Of a DNA stretch of 37,093 bases, positions 14,946 to 22,614 are shown in pieces (the stretch's first letter is position 1; each line of letters starts with the position of its first letter). A model generated the notes under the pieces. It did not search any database. It was not told the DNA's origin and was given only the letters and a program-made list of their open reading frames with translations. Source of the stretch: an uncultured Ruminococcus sp. (GTDB lineage Bacteria; Bacillota; Clostridia; RUG12999); assembly GCA_902784685.1 (NCBI GenBank), contig CACZWA010000004.1, forward strand, positions 1-37,093, written 5' to 3'. The translations under genes were made by a program, and so were the position numbers.

Positions 14946-15855
14946 AATAAATTCGTCAAACTCAGGAAAACGCATTGATAAATTTTTAAGCGAACAGCTT
15001 GCCGACTGCACACGCTCATATATCGGCAAAGTGGCTTCGGGCGGCACGCTTAAAGTGAACGGCAAAATCTGCAAGGCTTCCTACAAACTCAAAGACGGCG
15101 ATACCGTTTCCGTTGAAATTCCTGCGCCTTCCGAGCCTGATATTTTGCCCGAAAATATACCTCTTAACATAGTTTATGAGGACAGCGAGCTTCTTGTGGT
15201 GAACAAGCCGCAGGGGATGGTTGTTCATCCGGCGCCCGGAAATTACAGCGGCACGCTTGTCAATGCCCTCATGTACCATTGCAGGGGCAGTCTTTCGGGA
15301 ATCGGCGGAGTTGCAAGACCGGGGATTGTTCACAGAATAGATAAAAATACATCAGGGCTTCTTATGGTGGCAAAGACAAATGCCGCTCACCTTTCCCTGG
15401 CGGAGCAGATAAAGGAACACAGCTTTTCAAGGCGGTACAAAACAATAGTTCACGGCGGCTTTAAGGAGCAGGAAGGAACTGTTGACGCTCCGATAGGGCG
15501 AAACCGTAAAAACCGTGAAAAAATGTGCGTAACTAACGAAAACTCTAAAAATGCTGTAACTCATTACAGAGTTCTCGGCAGGAGCGCCTGCGGAATGTAC
15601 TCCTATGTTGAGTGCATACTTGAAACAGGAAGAACTCATCAGATAAGAGTGCATATGGCGCATATAGGTCATCCGGTTGTCGGGGACGATGTTTACGGAG
15701 TGAAAAAAGAAAAATTCAGGCTTGACGGACAGCTTCTTCATGCATATCTTTTGGGCTTTAAGCACCCTAAAAGCGGCGAATATATGGAGTTTACAGCCCC
15801 GCTTCCTGCTTACTTTGAAAAAGTTTTATCAAGCCTTGATTTTAAACAAATATAA
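14935..15855 (+). CDS. rluD: RluA/RluD-family 23S rRNA pseudouridine synthase
   Basis: This is a 306-residue RluA-type pseudouridine synthase. An S4 RNA-binding domain (about 10-70: GKRIDKFLSEQL, TLKVNGKICKASYKLKDGD) is followed by the catalytic domain. That domain has the signature HRIDKNTSGLLMVAKT (133-148) with catalytic Asp136, then RTHQIRVHMAHIGHPVVGDDVYG. By family it isomerises uridines in helix 69 of 23S rRNA or nearby; the exact target cannot be read from sequence. The start at 14935 (MIFEINSSNSG) overlaps lspA and gives the normal N-terminus. It precedes pyrR as in many Firmicutes. Confidence 0.92.
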   Translation: MIFEINSSNSGKRIDKFLSEQLADCTRSYIGKVASGGTLKVNGKICKASYKLKDGDTVSVEIPAPSEPDILPENIPLNIVYEDSELLVVNKPQGMVVHPAPGNYSGTLVNALMYHCRGSLSGIGGVARPGIVHRIDKNTSGLLMVAKTNAAHLSLAEQIKEHSFSRRYKTIVHGGFKEQEGTVDAPIGRNRKNREKMCVTNENSKNAVTHYRVLGRSACGMYSYVECILETGRTHQIRVHMAHIGHPVVGDDVYGVKKEKFRLDGQLLHAYLLGFKHPKSGEYMEFTAPLPAYFEKVLSSLDFKQI

Positions 15856-15894
15856 TATAATTTATGCCTGTTTTTAGGCGGATTGGAGACCGTT

Positions 15895-16431
15895 ATGGCA
15901 GCAGAGATTATGGACGGCGCGGCACTTGCCCGTGCAATTACAAGAATATCGTACGAAATCACCGAGCGTAACAAAGGTATAACCGATGTATGCCTTATCG
16001 GTATTCAGCGCAGGGGGGTTGTGCTTGCAAACCGCATTGCCGAAAAAATTTTACAAATTGAGGGCAAGGCGCTTCCGTGCGGCATTGCGGATATTACCTT
16101 TTACCGTGATGATTTAAGCCGTATGAGCGAACAGCCTCGCATAAACCACACAAAAATTGATTTTGATATTAACAACAAAAAGGTAGTTCTTGTTGACGAT
16201 GTAATATACACGGGCAGAACGGTAAGAGCGGCGCTTGACGCCATTATGGATAAAGGAAGACCGAAGCTCATTCAGCTTGCCGTGCTTATTGACAGAGGGC
16301 ACAGAGAGCTTCCCATAAAGCCCGATTATGTCGGAAAGAACGTGCCGACTTCAAACGATGAGCGTATAGAAGTTCTCGTTAATGAGATTGACGGGAAAGA
16401 GGGAGTTGAAATAATAAAAATCGAGGAGTGA
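15895..16431 (+). CDS. pyrR: PyrR: pyrimidine operon attenuation protein / uracil phosphoribosyltransferase
   Basis: PyrR binds UMP/UTP and pyr mRNA to promote attenuation in Firmicutes and has uracil phosphoribosyltransferase activity. The 178-residue protein has the PRPP loop [13 protein letters not shown] (98-110), the N-terminal [17 protein letters not shown] and [10 protein letters not shown]. The ATG at 15895 lies 6 bases after GGAG; a TTG four codons upstream overlaps that site. No pyr biosynthesis genes and no obvious PyrR-binding attenuator appear nearby, so its targets are elsewhere. Only a small GCCT/AGGC hairpin lies in the short gap after rluD. Confidence 0.93.
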   Translation: MAAEIMDGAALARAITRISYEITERNKGITDVCLIGIQRRGVVLANRIAEKILQIEGKALPCGIADITFYRDDLSRMSEQPRINHTKIDFDINNKKVVLVDDVIYTGRTVRAALDAIMDKGRPKLIQLAVLIDRGHRELPIKPDYVGKNVPTSNDERIEVLVNEIDGKEGVEIIKIEE

Positions 16432-16441
16432 GTGGTTAGGA

Positions 16442-17530
16442 ATGGACGAAAACATTAAAAGCTACAAATGTCCCTGTTGCGGCTCACAGCTGGTTTTTGA
16501 CGCCGCAAGCGGAAATTTGAGCTGTAATTCTTGCAAAAATGTCTTTTCTGCCGAAACAATGCAGCAGCTGGGCGAAGCCGACGCATCGGCATTGCAAAGC
16601 AAATACGACTGGGAAAACTATACTCCCCGTGATTTTGGCGAGGCGGAAAGCCGTGATTTTAGCGGATATGCCTGCCCGTCGTGCGGTGCGGAGGTTATAG
16701 GCGACAACAATATGGCGGCGACAATCTGCCCATACTGCGGCAACACTCAAATTGTAAAAAAACAGTTTGAGGGAGCGCTCAGACCCGACCTTATTATTCC
16801 GTTTAAAATAACCAAGCAACAGGCAATTGAGCATTTTGAAGCCGCTTGCAAAAAAGCTCCTCTTTTGCCGAAAGAGTTTAAGAACTCGAAAAAAATAGAT
16901 GAAATGACAGGTATTTATGTACCTTTTTGGCTCTTTGATTGCAGGTGCAGAGCGAATATGCAGTTTAGCGCCGAGCGTGTGAGCCGTTGGAGCGACTCTC
17001 GTTACGATTATACAAAAACCGACTTTTACCGTATAATCAGAAACGGCACAATCGACTTTGAAAAAATTCCCGTTGACGGCTCGGTGAAGGCAGACGACGC
17101 CTATATGGACGCACTCGAACCCTTTGATTATACCGCCGCAGTGGATTTTGATACGTCATATATTTCCGGTTTTCTTGCCGATAGATATGATGTTAGCTCC
17201 AAAGACAGCGAGCCCCGTGCAAACGAGCGTGTAAAACGCAGTACGGAGAAAGCTTTTGCGGATACCGTTTTGGGCTATTCCATTGTTAATCCCATAAGCT
17301 CGGCTGTATCCTTTTCAAACGGTAAAATCCGATACGGCCTGCTTCCCGTGTGGATGATGAACATAAAATATAACGGCGCTGTGTATAAATACGCCATAAA
17401 CGGTCAAACCGGAAAAACAGTCGGAAAATATCCGATTTGCAAGAAAAAAAGAGCTTTGTGGTTTTTCGGCGTTTTTGCCGCTTCCTTCGCCGTATGTTTT
17501 GCTGTTGCAAAACTTTTCGGACTTTTATAG
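16442..17530 (+). CDS. Zinc-ribbon protein with C-terminal membrane anchor (YdjG-like)
   Basis: This 362-residue protein starts with two zinc ribbons. The first uses Cys10/13 and Cys28/31 and the second Cys78/81 and Cys96/99, in TFIIB-type CxxC pairs. A conserved middle domain follows (DLIIPFKITKQQAIEHF, TGIYVPFWLFDCRC, LLPVWMMNIKYNG). A C-terminal transmembrane helix (about 338-362, ALWFFGVFAASFAVCFAVAKLFGLL region) ends the protein, so the bulk should face the cytoplasm. With the TPM and SPFH genes downstream it matches the B. subtilis ydjG-ydjH-ydjI arrangement, which helps recruit PspA to the membrane. It starts 10 bases after pyrR. Confidence 0.8.
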   Translation: MDENIKSYKCPCCGSQLVFDAASGNLSCNSCKNVFSAETMQQLGEADASALQSKYDWENYTPRDFGEAESRDFSGYACPSCGAEVIGDNNMAATICPYCGNTQIVKKQFEGALRPDLIIPFKITKQQAIEHFEAACKKAPLLPKEFKNSKKIDEMTGIYVPFWLFDCRCRANMQFSAERVSRWSDSRYDYTKTDFYRIIRNGTIDFEKIPVDGSVKADDAYMDALEPFDYTAAVDFDTSYISGFLADRYDVSSKDSEPRANERVKRSTEKAFADTVLGYSIVNPISSAVSFSNGKIRYGLLPVWMMNIKYNGAVYKYAINGQTGKTVGKYPICKKKRALWFFGVFAASFAVCFAVAKLFGLL

Positions 17531-17543
17531 GGAGGTGGCTGTA

Positions 17544-18782
17544 ATGAAAAAGATTATTTCCTTATTTATACTTACTGTTTTTGCCGTTACTCTTATTTTG
17601 CCGTTTGCCGCATACTGTGAAAACGGCTTAAATCCGCCTGTTGTTGATAACGCAGGGCTTTTAACGGCAGAAGAATTTGAAAACCTCTCCTCGTGGCTCA
17701 GCGAAGTACGGGAGATTTACGGCTACGATGTTGCCATTTACACGGAAAATGAAAATCCGCTTGAAACCGCAACCGCAAGATGTAACGACCTTTACATAAA
17801 CAACGGCTACGGCATGGGCGAAAACGGCAGAGGGCTTATGTTTTACATAAGCACAAGCTCCGGCAGGTACAATATTCTGTCGTTCCCCGAAGGGGAAACG
17901 TATTTGTCGGATGAAGCTTGTAACTATATTGCCGAGCGCTGTGCGCCATACTTAAACAATAGGGATTTTTATAACGCATTTCTTAAATACTATCTTGTTA
18001 CGACCGACCTCTTTGAAAAAGAGCTTGCAGGCGAAACGTTAAGCTTTGGCAAAAATCCGCCTGTTGTTGATAACGCAGGGCTTTTAACCACGGAGGAGCT
18101 TGTTGAAATATCCGATATTCTTTACGATATAAGAGAAACCTATGACATTGATGTTGCGATATATACCGAAAACGAAACCGACAACAGCGATGCCGTGTCA
18201 AAAGCGGATGATATATATGATTATACAGGGTACGGCATGGGCGAAAACGACCGTGGTATGCTGTACTACGTTTGTATGAGCACAAGAAAATATGCGCTTT
18301 CCACATATCCCTACGACGAAACGCCTTTCAGCAACTCGGCTTGTGATTATATAGGCAGTTCCTGCCTTGAATATCTTTCAAACGACGACTATTACAATAC
18401 TTTTTTGACTTACGCAGAAATTGCAAGAAATATTCTTGAAACAAACGAAAACAGCGGAAGTTTTGATTATGACGTTTACCCCTACTCCGGGGAAAGAGGC
18501 GGCGAAAAGCATTATGTTGCCCTTATTATCCTTCTTGGCGTTGTTCCGCTTGCAGCTTCCCTCATAGTTGTATTATACAAACAAAGCAAAATGGACACTG
18601 CGGTAAAACAAGCTTTTGCAACGCAATACCAAAAGCCCGGAAGTATGAATATTGAACATGCGGCGGATATTTTCCTTTACAGTCATGTTTCAAGAACAAG
18701 GCGGCAGGAAAGCAGCAGCGGAAGCGGCTCGCATACTTCATCTTCGGGAAGAAGTCACGGCGGCTCGTCGGGAAGCTTTTAG
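17544..18782 (+). CDS. Membrane protein with two tandem TPM domains (YdjH-like)
   Basis: This 412-residue protein has a signal peptide (about 1-25) and two TPM (TLP18.3/Psb32/MOLO-1) domains outside the membrane (about 29-160 and 170-300). Each opens with NPPVVDNAGLLT and contains YGMGEN, with a repeat period of 141 residues. A transmembrane helix (about 327-348, VALIILLGVVPLAASLIVVLY) and a cytoplasmic tail ending in a Ser/Gly/His-rich stretch follow. TPM domains are described as phosphatase-like or as partners of membrane complexes; no catalytic claim is made here. The ATG follows GGGAGGTGG. It is the middle gene of the ydjGHI-like trio. Confidence 0.82.
   Translation: MKKIISLFILTVFAVTLILPFAAYCENGLNPPVVDNAGLLTAEEFENLSSWLSEVREIYGYDVAIYTENENPLETATARCNDLYINNGYGMGENGRGLMFYISTSSGRYNILSFPEGETYLSDEACNYIAERCAPYLNNRDFYNAFLKYYLVTTDLFEKELAGETLSFGKNPPVVDNAGLLTTEELVEISDILYDIRETYDIDVAIYTENETDNSDAVSKADDIYDYTGYGMGENDRGMLYYVCMSTRKYALSTYPYDETPFSNSACDYIGSSCLEYLSNDDYYNTFLTYAEIARNILETNENSGSFDYDVYPYSGERGGEKHYVALIILLGVVPLAASLIVVLYKQSKMDTAVKQAFATQYQKPGSMNIEHAADIFLYSHVSRTRRQESSSGSGSHTSSSGRSHGGSSGSF
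17630..17665 (+). repeat. 36-base exact direct repeat, copy 1 (first TPM domain)
   Basis: The 36 bases encoding the NPPVVDNAGLLT entry of the first TPM domain recur exactly at 18053-18088. The copies are 423 bases (141 codons) apart, so they are in frame and mark the domain duplication. Confidence 0.9.
18053..18088 (+). repeat. 36-base exact direct repeat, copy 2 (second TPM domain)
   Basis: Exact second copy of 17630-17665. The surrounding domains have diverged far more than this segment, so either recent conversion or strong constraint has kept it identical. Confidence 0.9.
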
Positions 18783-18846
18783 TTAATGTCAGAATTTAAG
18801 GTAACATAAAAAATATATAATAACAAAATGAGAGGAGATATAGAAA

Positions 18847-20130
18847 ATGGGACTTTTAAAAGCAGGTGCCGGTGCGCTCGGAGGCGCTCTGGCAGATTCA
18901 TGGAGAGAATACTTTTACTGTGAGAGTTTGTCTGCGGACGTGCTTGCGGCAAAGGGCGAAAAACGCACGGGAGGCAGAAGCTCAAACAAAAAAGGCGAAA
19001 ACAACATAATTTCAAACGGCTCGATTATTGCCGTTAACGACGGTCAGTGTATGATTATTGTCGACCAGGGCAAAATTGTCGAGGTCTGCGCCGAGCCGGG
19101 AGAATTTATTTACGATACTTCTACCGAGCCGAGTATTTTTTACGGCAGTTTAGGCGAAAACATCAAAAAAACCTTTGAAATTATAGGCAGACGTGTGGGC
19201 TTTGGCGGAGACACAGGTAAGGACCAGAGAGTTTACTACTTTAACACAAAGGAAATTCCCGGCAACAAATACGGAACTCCTTCACCCGTACCTTTCAGAG
19301 TTGTGGATAACAGAATAGGTCTTGACGTAGATATTGCAATCCGCTGTCACGGCGAATATTCGTACAAAATAACAAATCCGCTTCTTTTCTACACCAACGT
19401 ATGCGGAAATGTGCAGAGTGATTATACGAGAGATAATATTGACGGTCAGCTTAAAACCGAGCTTTTAACCGCTCTTTCACCGGCGCTTGCAAAAATTTCG
19501 GCGCTCGGAGTTCGTTACAGCGAGCTTCCGGGTCACGCAACAGAGATTGCAGACGCTCTTAACGATGAGCTTACGGAAAAATGGGCAAATCTTAGAGGCA
19601 TTGAGATTGTCAGCTTCGGCGTATCTTCGGCAACCGCTTCCGAAGAGGACGAAAAGATGATTAAAGAAATTCAGCGCAACAGCGCTCTCCGTGAGCCGGG
19701 TATGGCCGCCGCTCATATGGCAGGCGCAACAGCTCAGGCTATGCAGGATGCGGCGAAAAATCAGAGCGGTATGGGAAGCATGGGCGCATTTATGGGAATG
19801 AATATGGCAGGAATGACAGGCGGCGCAAATATGGCAAATATTTATGCCGCAGGCGGCGGTTTTTCTCAGCAACAAGCCGCTAACGCTAACGGCGGCTGGA
19901 CCTGCTCCTGCGGAAGCGTGAATGACGGAAAATTCTGCAAAGAGTGCGGCAAGCCCAAGCCCGAAGCAAAAGCTACATGGACTTGCTCCTGCGGAAACGT
20001 AAACGACGGAAAATTCTGTTCAAGCTGTGGCAAGCCTATGCCGACAGCAGGAAAATGCCCGCATTGCGGCGCAGAAGTTGCAGGTAACGCAAAATTCTGC
20101 CCCGAATGCGGAAAAGCTCTCGGAGAATAG
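18847..20130 (+). CDS. SPFH-domain protein with C-terminal zinc ribbons (YdjI-like)
   Basis: This 427-residue cytoplasmic protein has a flotillin-like SPFH domain (about 55-270: IISNGSIIAVNDGQCMIIV, YYFNTKEIPGNKYG). A Met/Gly/Ala-rich linker follows (about 300-345), then three zinc ribbons: CSCGSVNDGKFCKECG, CSCGNVNDGKFCSSCG and CPHCGAEVAGNAKFCPECG. This architecture is that of YdjI, also labelled virion core protein-like. The first two ribbons are near duplicates at DNA level (about 19900-19950 and 19978-20028). The ATG follows GAGAGGAG. A strong terminator ends the unit. In B. subtilis such a protein works with YdjG/YdjH and PspA in membrane stress; pspA is not adjacent here. Confidence 0.87.
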   Translation: MGLLKAGAGALGGALADSWREYFYCESLSADVLAAKGEKRTGGRSSNKKGENNIISNGSIIAVNDGQCMIIVDQGKIVEVCAEPGEFIYDTSTEPSIFYGSLGENIKKTFEIIGRRVGFGGDTGKDQRVYYFNTKEIPGNKYGTPSPVPFRVVDNRIGLDVDIAIRCHGEYSYKITNPLLFYTNVCGNVQSDYTRDNIDGQLKTELLTALSPALAKISALGVRYSELPGHATEIADALNDELTEKWANLRGIEIVSFGVSSATASEEDEKMIKEIQRNSALREPGMAAAHMAGATAQAMQDAAKNQSGMGSMGAFMGMNMAGMTGGANMANIYAAGGGFSQQQAANANGGWTCSCGSVNDGKFCKECGKPKPEAKATWTCSCGNVNDGKFCSSCGKPMPTAGKCPHCGAEVAGNAKFCPECGKALGE

Positions 20131-20144
20131 TTTATAAATACATT

Positions 20145-20175
20145 AAAGGGGCTGTAGTAAAACCACAGCCCCTTT
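20145..20175. terminator. Intrinsic terminator between the SPFH gene and mgsA
   Basis: AAAGGGGCTGT (20145-20155) and ACAGCCCCTTT (20165-20175) form a perfect 11-bp stem around a 9-base loop. CTGTTTTT follows on the plus strand. The upstream side is A-rich, so it may also serve minus-strand transcription leaving mgsA. Confidence 0.8.
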
Positions 20176-20188
20176 CTGTTTTTAATTG

Positions 20189-20608
20189 TCAGGAAATACC
20201 TGTATTCGATTTCGGATTTACAATATCACGCCATTCAAGGTCGCCTCGTTCAAGACCGTGAATAAGCACTTCGGCGGTTGCAACATTTGTTGCAATCGGG
20301 ATATTGTGCATATCACAAAGCTTTAACAGCGTTGTAATATCCGGTTCGTGAGGGAGCGAGCCGAGCGGGTCACGGAAAAACAGAACCATATCAATTTCGT
20401 TGTACGAAATTCTTGCGGCAATCTGCTGGTCTCCGCCTTGCGCTCCCGAAAGGAACTTATGTACGTTAAGCCCTGTCGCCTCGGAAACAAGTCTGCCGGT
20501 AGTTCCGGTAGCACATAAATTATGCTTGTCCAAAATAAATTTATAAGCGATACAAAACTGTACCATAAGCTCTTTTTTATTATCCTGTGCAATCAAGGCA
20601 ATGTTCAT
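20189..20608 (-). CDS. mgsA: Methylglyoxal synthase
   Basis: This enzyme converts dihydroxyacetone phosphate to methylglyoxal and phosphate, a bypass of lower glycolysis when phosphate is scarce. The 139-residue protein has the family landmarks [13 protein letters not shown] (3-15), [22 protein letters not shown] and [14 protein letters not shown], including the conserved catalytic aspartates. The ATG follows AAAGGAAAAT. It is the last gene of the minus-strand shape/division cluster, a common clostridial position after minE. Confidence 0.96.
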   Translation of the reverse strand: MNIALIAQDNKKELMVQFCIAYKFILDKHNLCATGTTGRLVSEATGLNVHKFLSGAQGGDQQIAARISYNEIDMVLFFRDPLGSLPHEPDITTLLKLCDMHNIPIATNVATAEVLIHGLERGDLEWRDIVNPKSNTGIS

Positions 20609-20647
20609 ACGTTTATTTTCCTTTCTGATATTTATTTGGCGGTTTTC

Positions 20648-20941
20648 CTATTTTGAAGATTTAACCTTGGCCTTGTTAATCGGAATATTGGCAACAAGAG
20701 CGGTACTTACTCTGCCCTCGCTGTCTGTGTTACGCTCGAACTTAACGTCAAGGTCGTTTTGTTCAATTTCGAGATACTTGTTTATTACCTGCATAAGTTC
20801 TTCTCTGAGTTTCTCCATAATATCTTCCGGTATGGCGGAGGTGCTTTCACGGTCCATTTTAAGAAGAACCTGAAGTCTGTCCTTTGCCATGCCGCCGCTT
20901 GCCTTACTTGAAGAGAAGAGCTTTAAAAAATTTTCAAACAT
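20648..20941 (-). CDS. minE: Cell division topological specificity factor MinE
   Basis: MinE stimulates the MinD ATPase and drives MinCD off the membrane near midcell. At 97 residues it has the amphipathic N-terminus MFENFLKLF, the anti-MinCD segment AKDRLQVLLKMDRE and a C-terminal topological-specificity domain (MEKLREELMQVINKY, VKFERN). The ATG at 20941 follows GGAGGGAAAG; an upstream ATG is part of that ribosome site. It lies just downstream of minD. MinE presence implies a Min oscillator or gradient of the MinE type rather than DivIVA/MinJ alone. Confidence 0.94.
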   Translation of the reverse strand: MFENFLKLFSSSKASGGMAKDRLQVLLKMDRESTSAIPEDIMEKLREELMQVINKYLEIEQNDLDVKFERNTDSEGRVSTALVANIPINKAKVKSSK

Positions 20942-20964
20942 TTTTACTTTCCCTCCATTCAAGC

Positions 20965-21759
20965 TCAGTCTTTTTTAGAAAAACGTTCTTTAAGTTTTCC
21001 GAAAAAGCCTTTTTTGTCAAGTTCAAGAAGCGGAACTTCCTCGCCCATAAGTCTTGCGGCAATGTTTCTGTAAGCCTTGCCCGGAAGCGATTTTTCGCTC
21101 ATTGCGGCAGGTTCGCCTCTGTTTGTTGTTGTGATTATGCTTGTGTCGTCCGGCACAACTCCTATAAGGCTGATTGCAAGAAGCTCAACAATATCTTCAA
21201 CAGACATCATATCGCCCGATTTTACCATATTTATGCGAACACGGTTAACAAGAAGCTTCGGGTCTTTAATCTCGTTAGCTTCAAGAAGCCCTATAATTCT
21301 GTCGGCGTCTCTTACAGCCGAAACTTCAGGCGTTGTAACAACAATTGCTTTATCCGCACCTGCAATTGCATTTTTAAAGCCCTGCTCAATACCTGCCGGG
21401 CAGTCAAGAATAACATAGTCAAAGTCCTCTTTAAGCTTTTCGCAAAGCTCCTTCATCTGCTCTGCCGTAACAGCGTCTTTATCTCTTGTCTGTGCGGCGG
21501 GAAGCATATACAAGCTGTCGTGACGCTTGTCCTTTATGAGCGCCTGCTTAACTCTGCAAGTACCTTCAATTACATTTACAAGGTCATATACAACTCTGTT
21601 TTCAAGACCCATAACAAGGTCAAGATTTCTAAGTCCTATATCGGCGTCAACCAGCACAACTTTTTTGCCTGCCATAGCAAGCGCTGTGCCTATATTTGCG
21701 GTAGTTGTTGTTTTGCCGACTCCACCCTTACCGGATGTTACAACTATTACCTCACTCAT
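20965..21759 (-). CDS. minD: Septum site-determining ATPase MinD
   Basis: MinD is a membrane-associated ParA-type ATPase that recruits MinC to block Z-ring formation away from midcell. At 264 residues it has the deviant Walker A loop GKGGVGKTTTT (10-20), DADIGLRNLDLVMGLENR and DCPAGIEQGF. Its C-terminal amphipathic membrane-targeting helix is GFFGKLKERFSKKD. The ATG at 21759 (MSEVIVVTSGKGG) follows AAAGGA by 11 bases. A small GAACTC/GAGTTC hairpin lies in the 196-base leader (21792-21811), with no strong promoter seen there. Confidence 0.97.
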   Translation of the reverse strand: MSEVIVVTSGKGGVGKTTTTANIGTALAMAGKKVVLVDADIGLRNLDLVMGLENRVVYDLVNVIEGTCRVKQALIKDKRHDSLYMLPAAQTRDKDAVTAEQMKELCEKLKEDFDYVILDCPAGIEQGFKNAIAGADKAIVVTTPEVSAVRDADRIIGLLEANEIKDPKLLVNRVRINMVKSGDMMSVEDIVELLAISLIGVVPDDTSIITTTNRGEPAAMSEKSLPGKAYRNIAARLMGEEVPLLELDKKGFFGKLKERFSKKD

Positions 21760-21955
21760 ATTATAACCATTCCTTTCTTTCTGATTAAAACGAACTCCCC
21801 AAAACGAGTTCATAACCGCAGTTTGCGTTTTCATTCAAACTACAATTCCCCATTAAAAAATATTATATTTATATTTTATCACATTTTTCCCAATTAGTCC
21901 ATACCTTTTTTAAAATTTTATTATTTTTTATTTACAAAGCATGGCAAAATGCGCT

Positions 21956-22570
21956 TTATTTCGACTTACAAAGAGGGTATGTATAAATGCTTCCGTCTTT
22001 AATTTTTGCTATTTCCGGATAATACTCGGTGCTTTTATCGTTTTCGGGCGCACGGGTGATTATATCCGCAATTCTGAGCTGAGTGGGAGTAAGCTGAAGC
22101 GCCGCAACGGTAGCGTTTCGGTCGCCCTCCATACCTGCGTGCGCAACGCCTTTGAGCTGACCGAGAACAACAATATTTCCTGCCGCCGAAATTTCAGCGC
22201 CCGGATTTACGTCACCAAGCACTATAAGATGTCCCTCGGAAGCAATGTTTTGCCCCGACCTTAAAGTGCCCTCGTGGTATATTGTTTCTTTTTTCTCGGC
22301 GTTTCGCCTTTCGATTTCACGCTCGTCTATAAAGCTTATAACCGCTTTATAATCAAGCATTTCAAGAAGCATTTTGTTAATCTCGCATTTATTTTCGTGA
22401 GTGAGATTTCCACGCTCTATTTCAACAACAAGCTCTTTTTTAAGTTTAAAGAGTTCAAGCGTGTTTCCAACTTTTTCTTCTATTTCTTTTTTAAGCTCCT
22501 CAAACTCCGCATCCTCGGAAACAACAATTTTAAATCCGTTTTTAATTCCTTTTATTCTGCAACATTCCAT
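21956..22570 (-). CDS. minC: Septum site-determining protein MinC
   Basis: MinC inhibits FtsZ assembly and is positioned by MinD. This 204-residue protein has a weakly conserved N-terminal FtsZ-binding domain (about 1-95). The C-terminal beta-helix binds MinD (RSGQNIASEGHLIVLGDVNPGAEISAAGNIVVLGQLKGVAHAG region, about 103-145; LRIADIITRAP near the end). The ATG follows GGGAGGAAAT. It is translated upstream of minD, separated by 196 bases that contain no gene. Confidence 0.94.
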   Translation of the reverse strand: MECCRIKGIKNGFKIVVSEDAEFEELKKEIEEKVGNTLELFKLKKELVVEIERGNLTHENKCEINKMLLEMLDYKAVISFIDEREIERRNAEKKETIYHEGTLRSGQNIASEGHLIVLGDVNPGAEISAAGNIVVLGQLKGVAHAGMEGDRNATVAALQLTPTQLRIADIITRAPENDKSTEYYPEIAKIKDGSIYTYPLCKSK

Positions 22571-22614
22571 TTATATTTCCTCCCATATTTTTTGTGATAA
22601 AGGTAATATTTTTT

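Noticed and set aside
15841-15894. PyrR-binding attenuator before pyrR
   Set aside because: Only a short GCCT/AGGC hairpin fits in the gap; there is no anti-antiterminator motif and no terminator.
20884-21897. A 337-codon open frame on the plus strand opposite minD
   Set aside because: It is antisense to clear minE/minD coding sequence, is rich in Cys, Asn and Lys, has no ribosome site, and runs across the minD leader; a shadow of codon bias.
21760-21955. A promoter between minC and minD
   Set aside because: The AT-rich gap contains TATAAT-like strings on the minus strand, but no -35 box at an acceptable distance (TTGGGA is 20 bases away).
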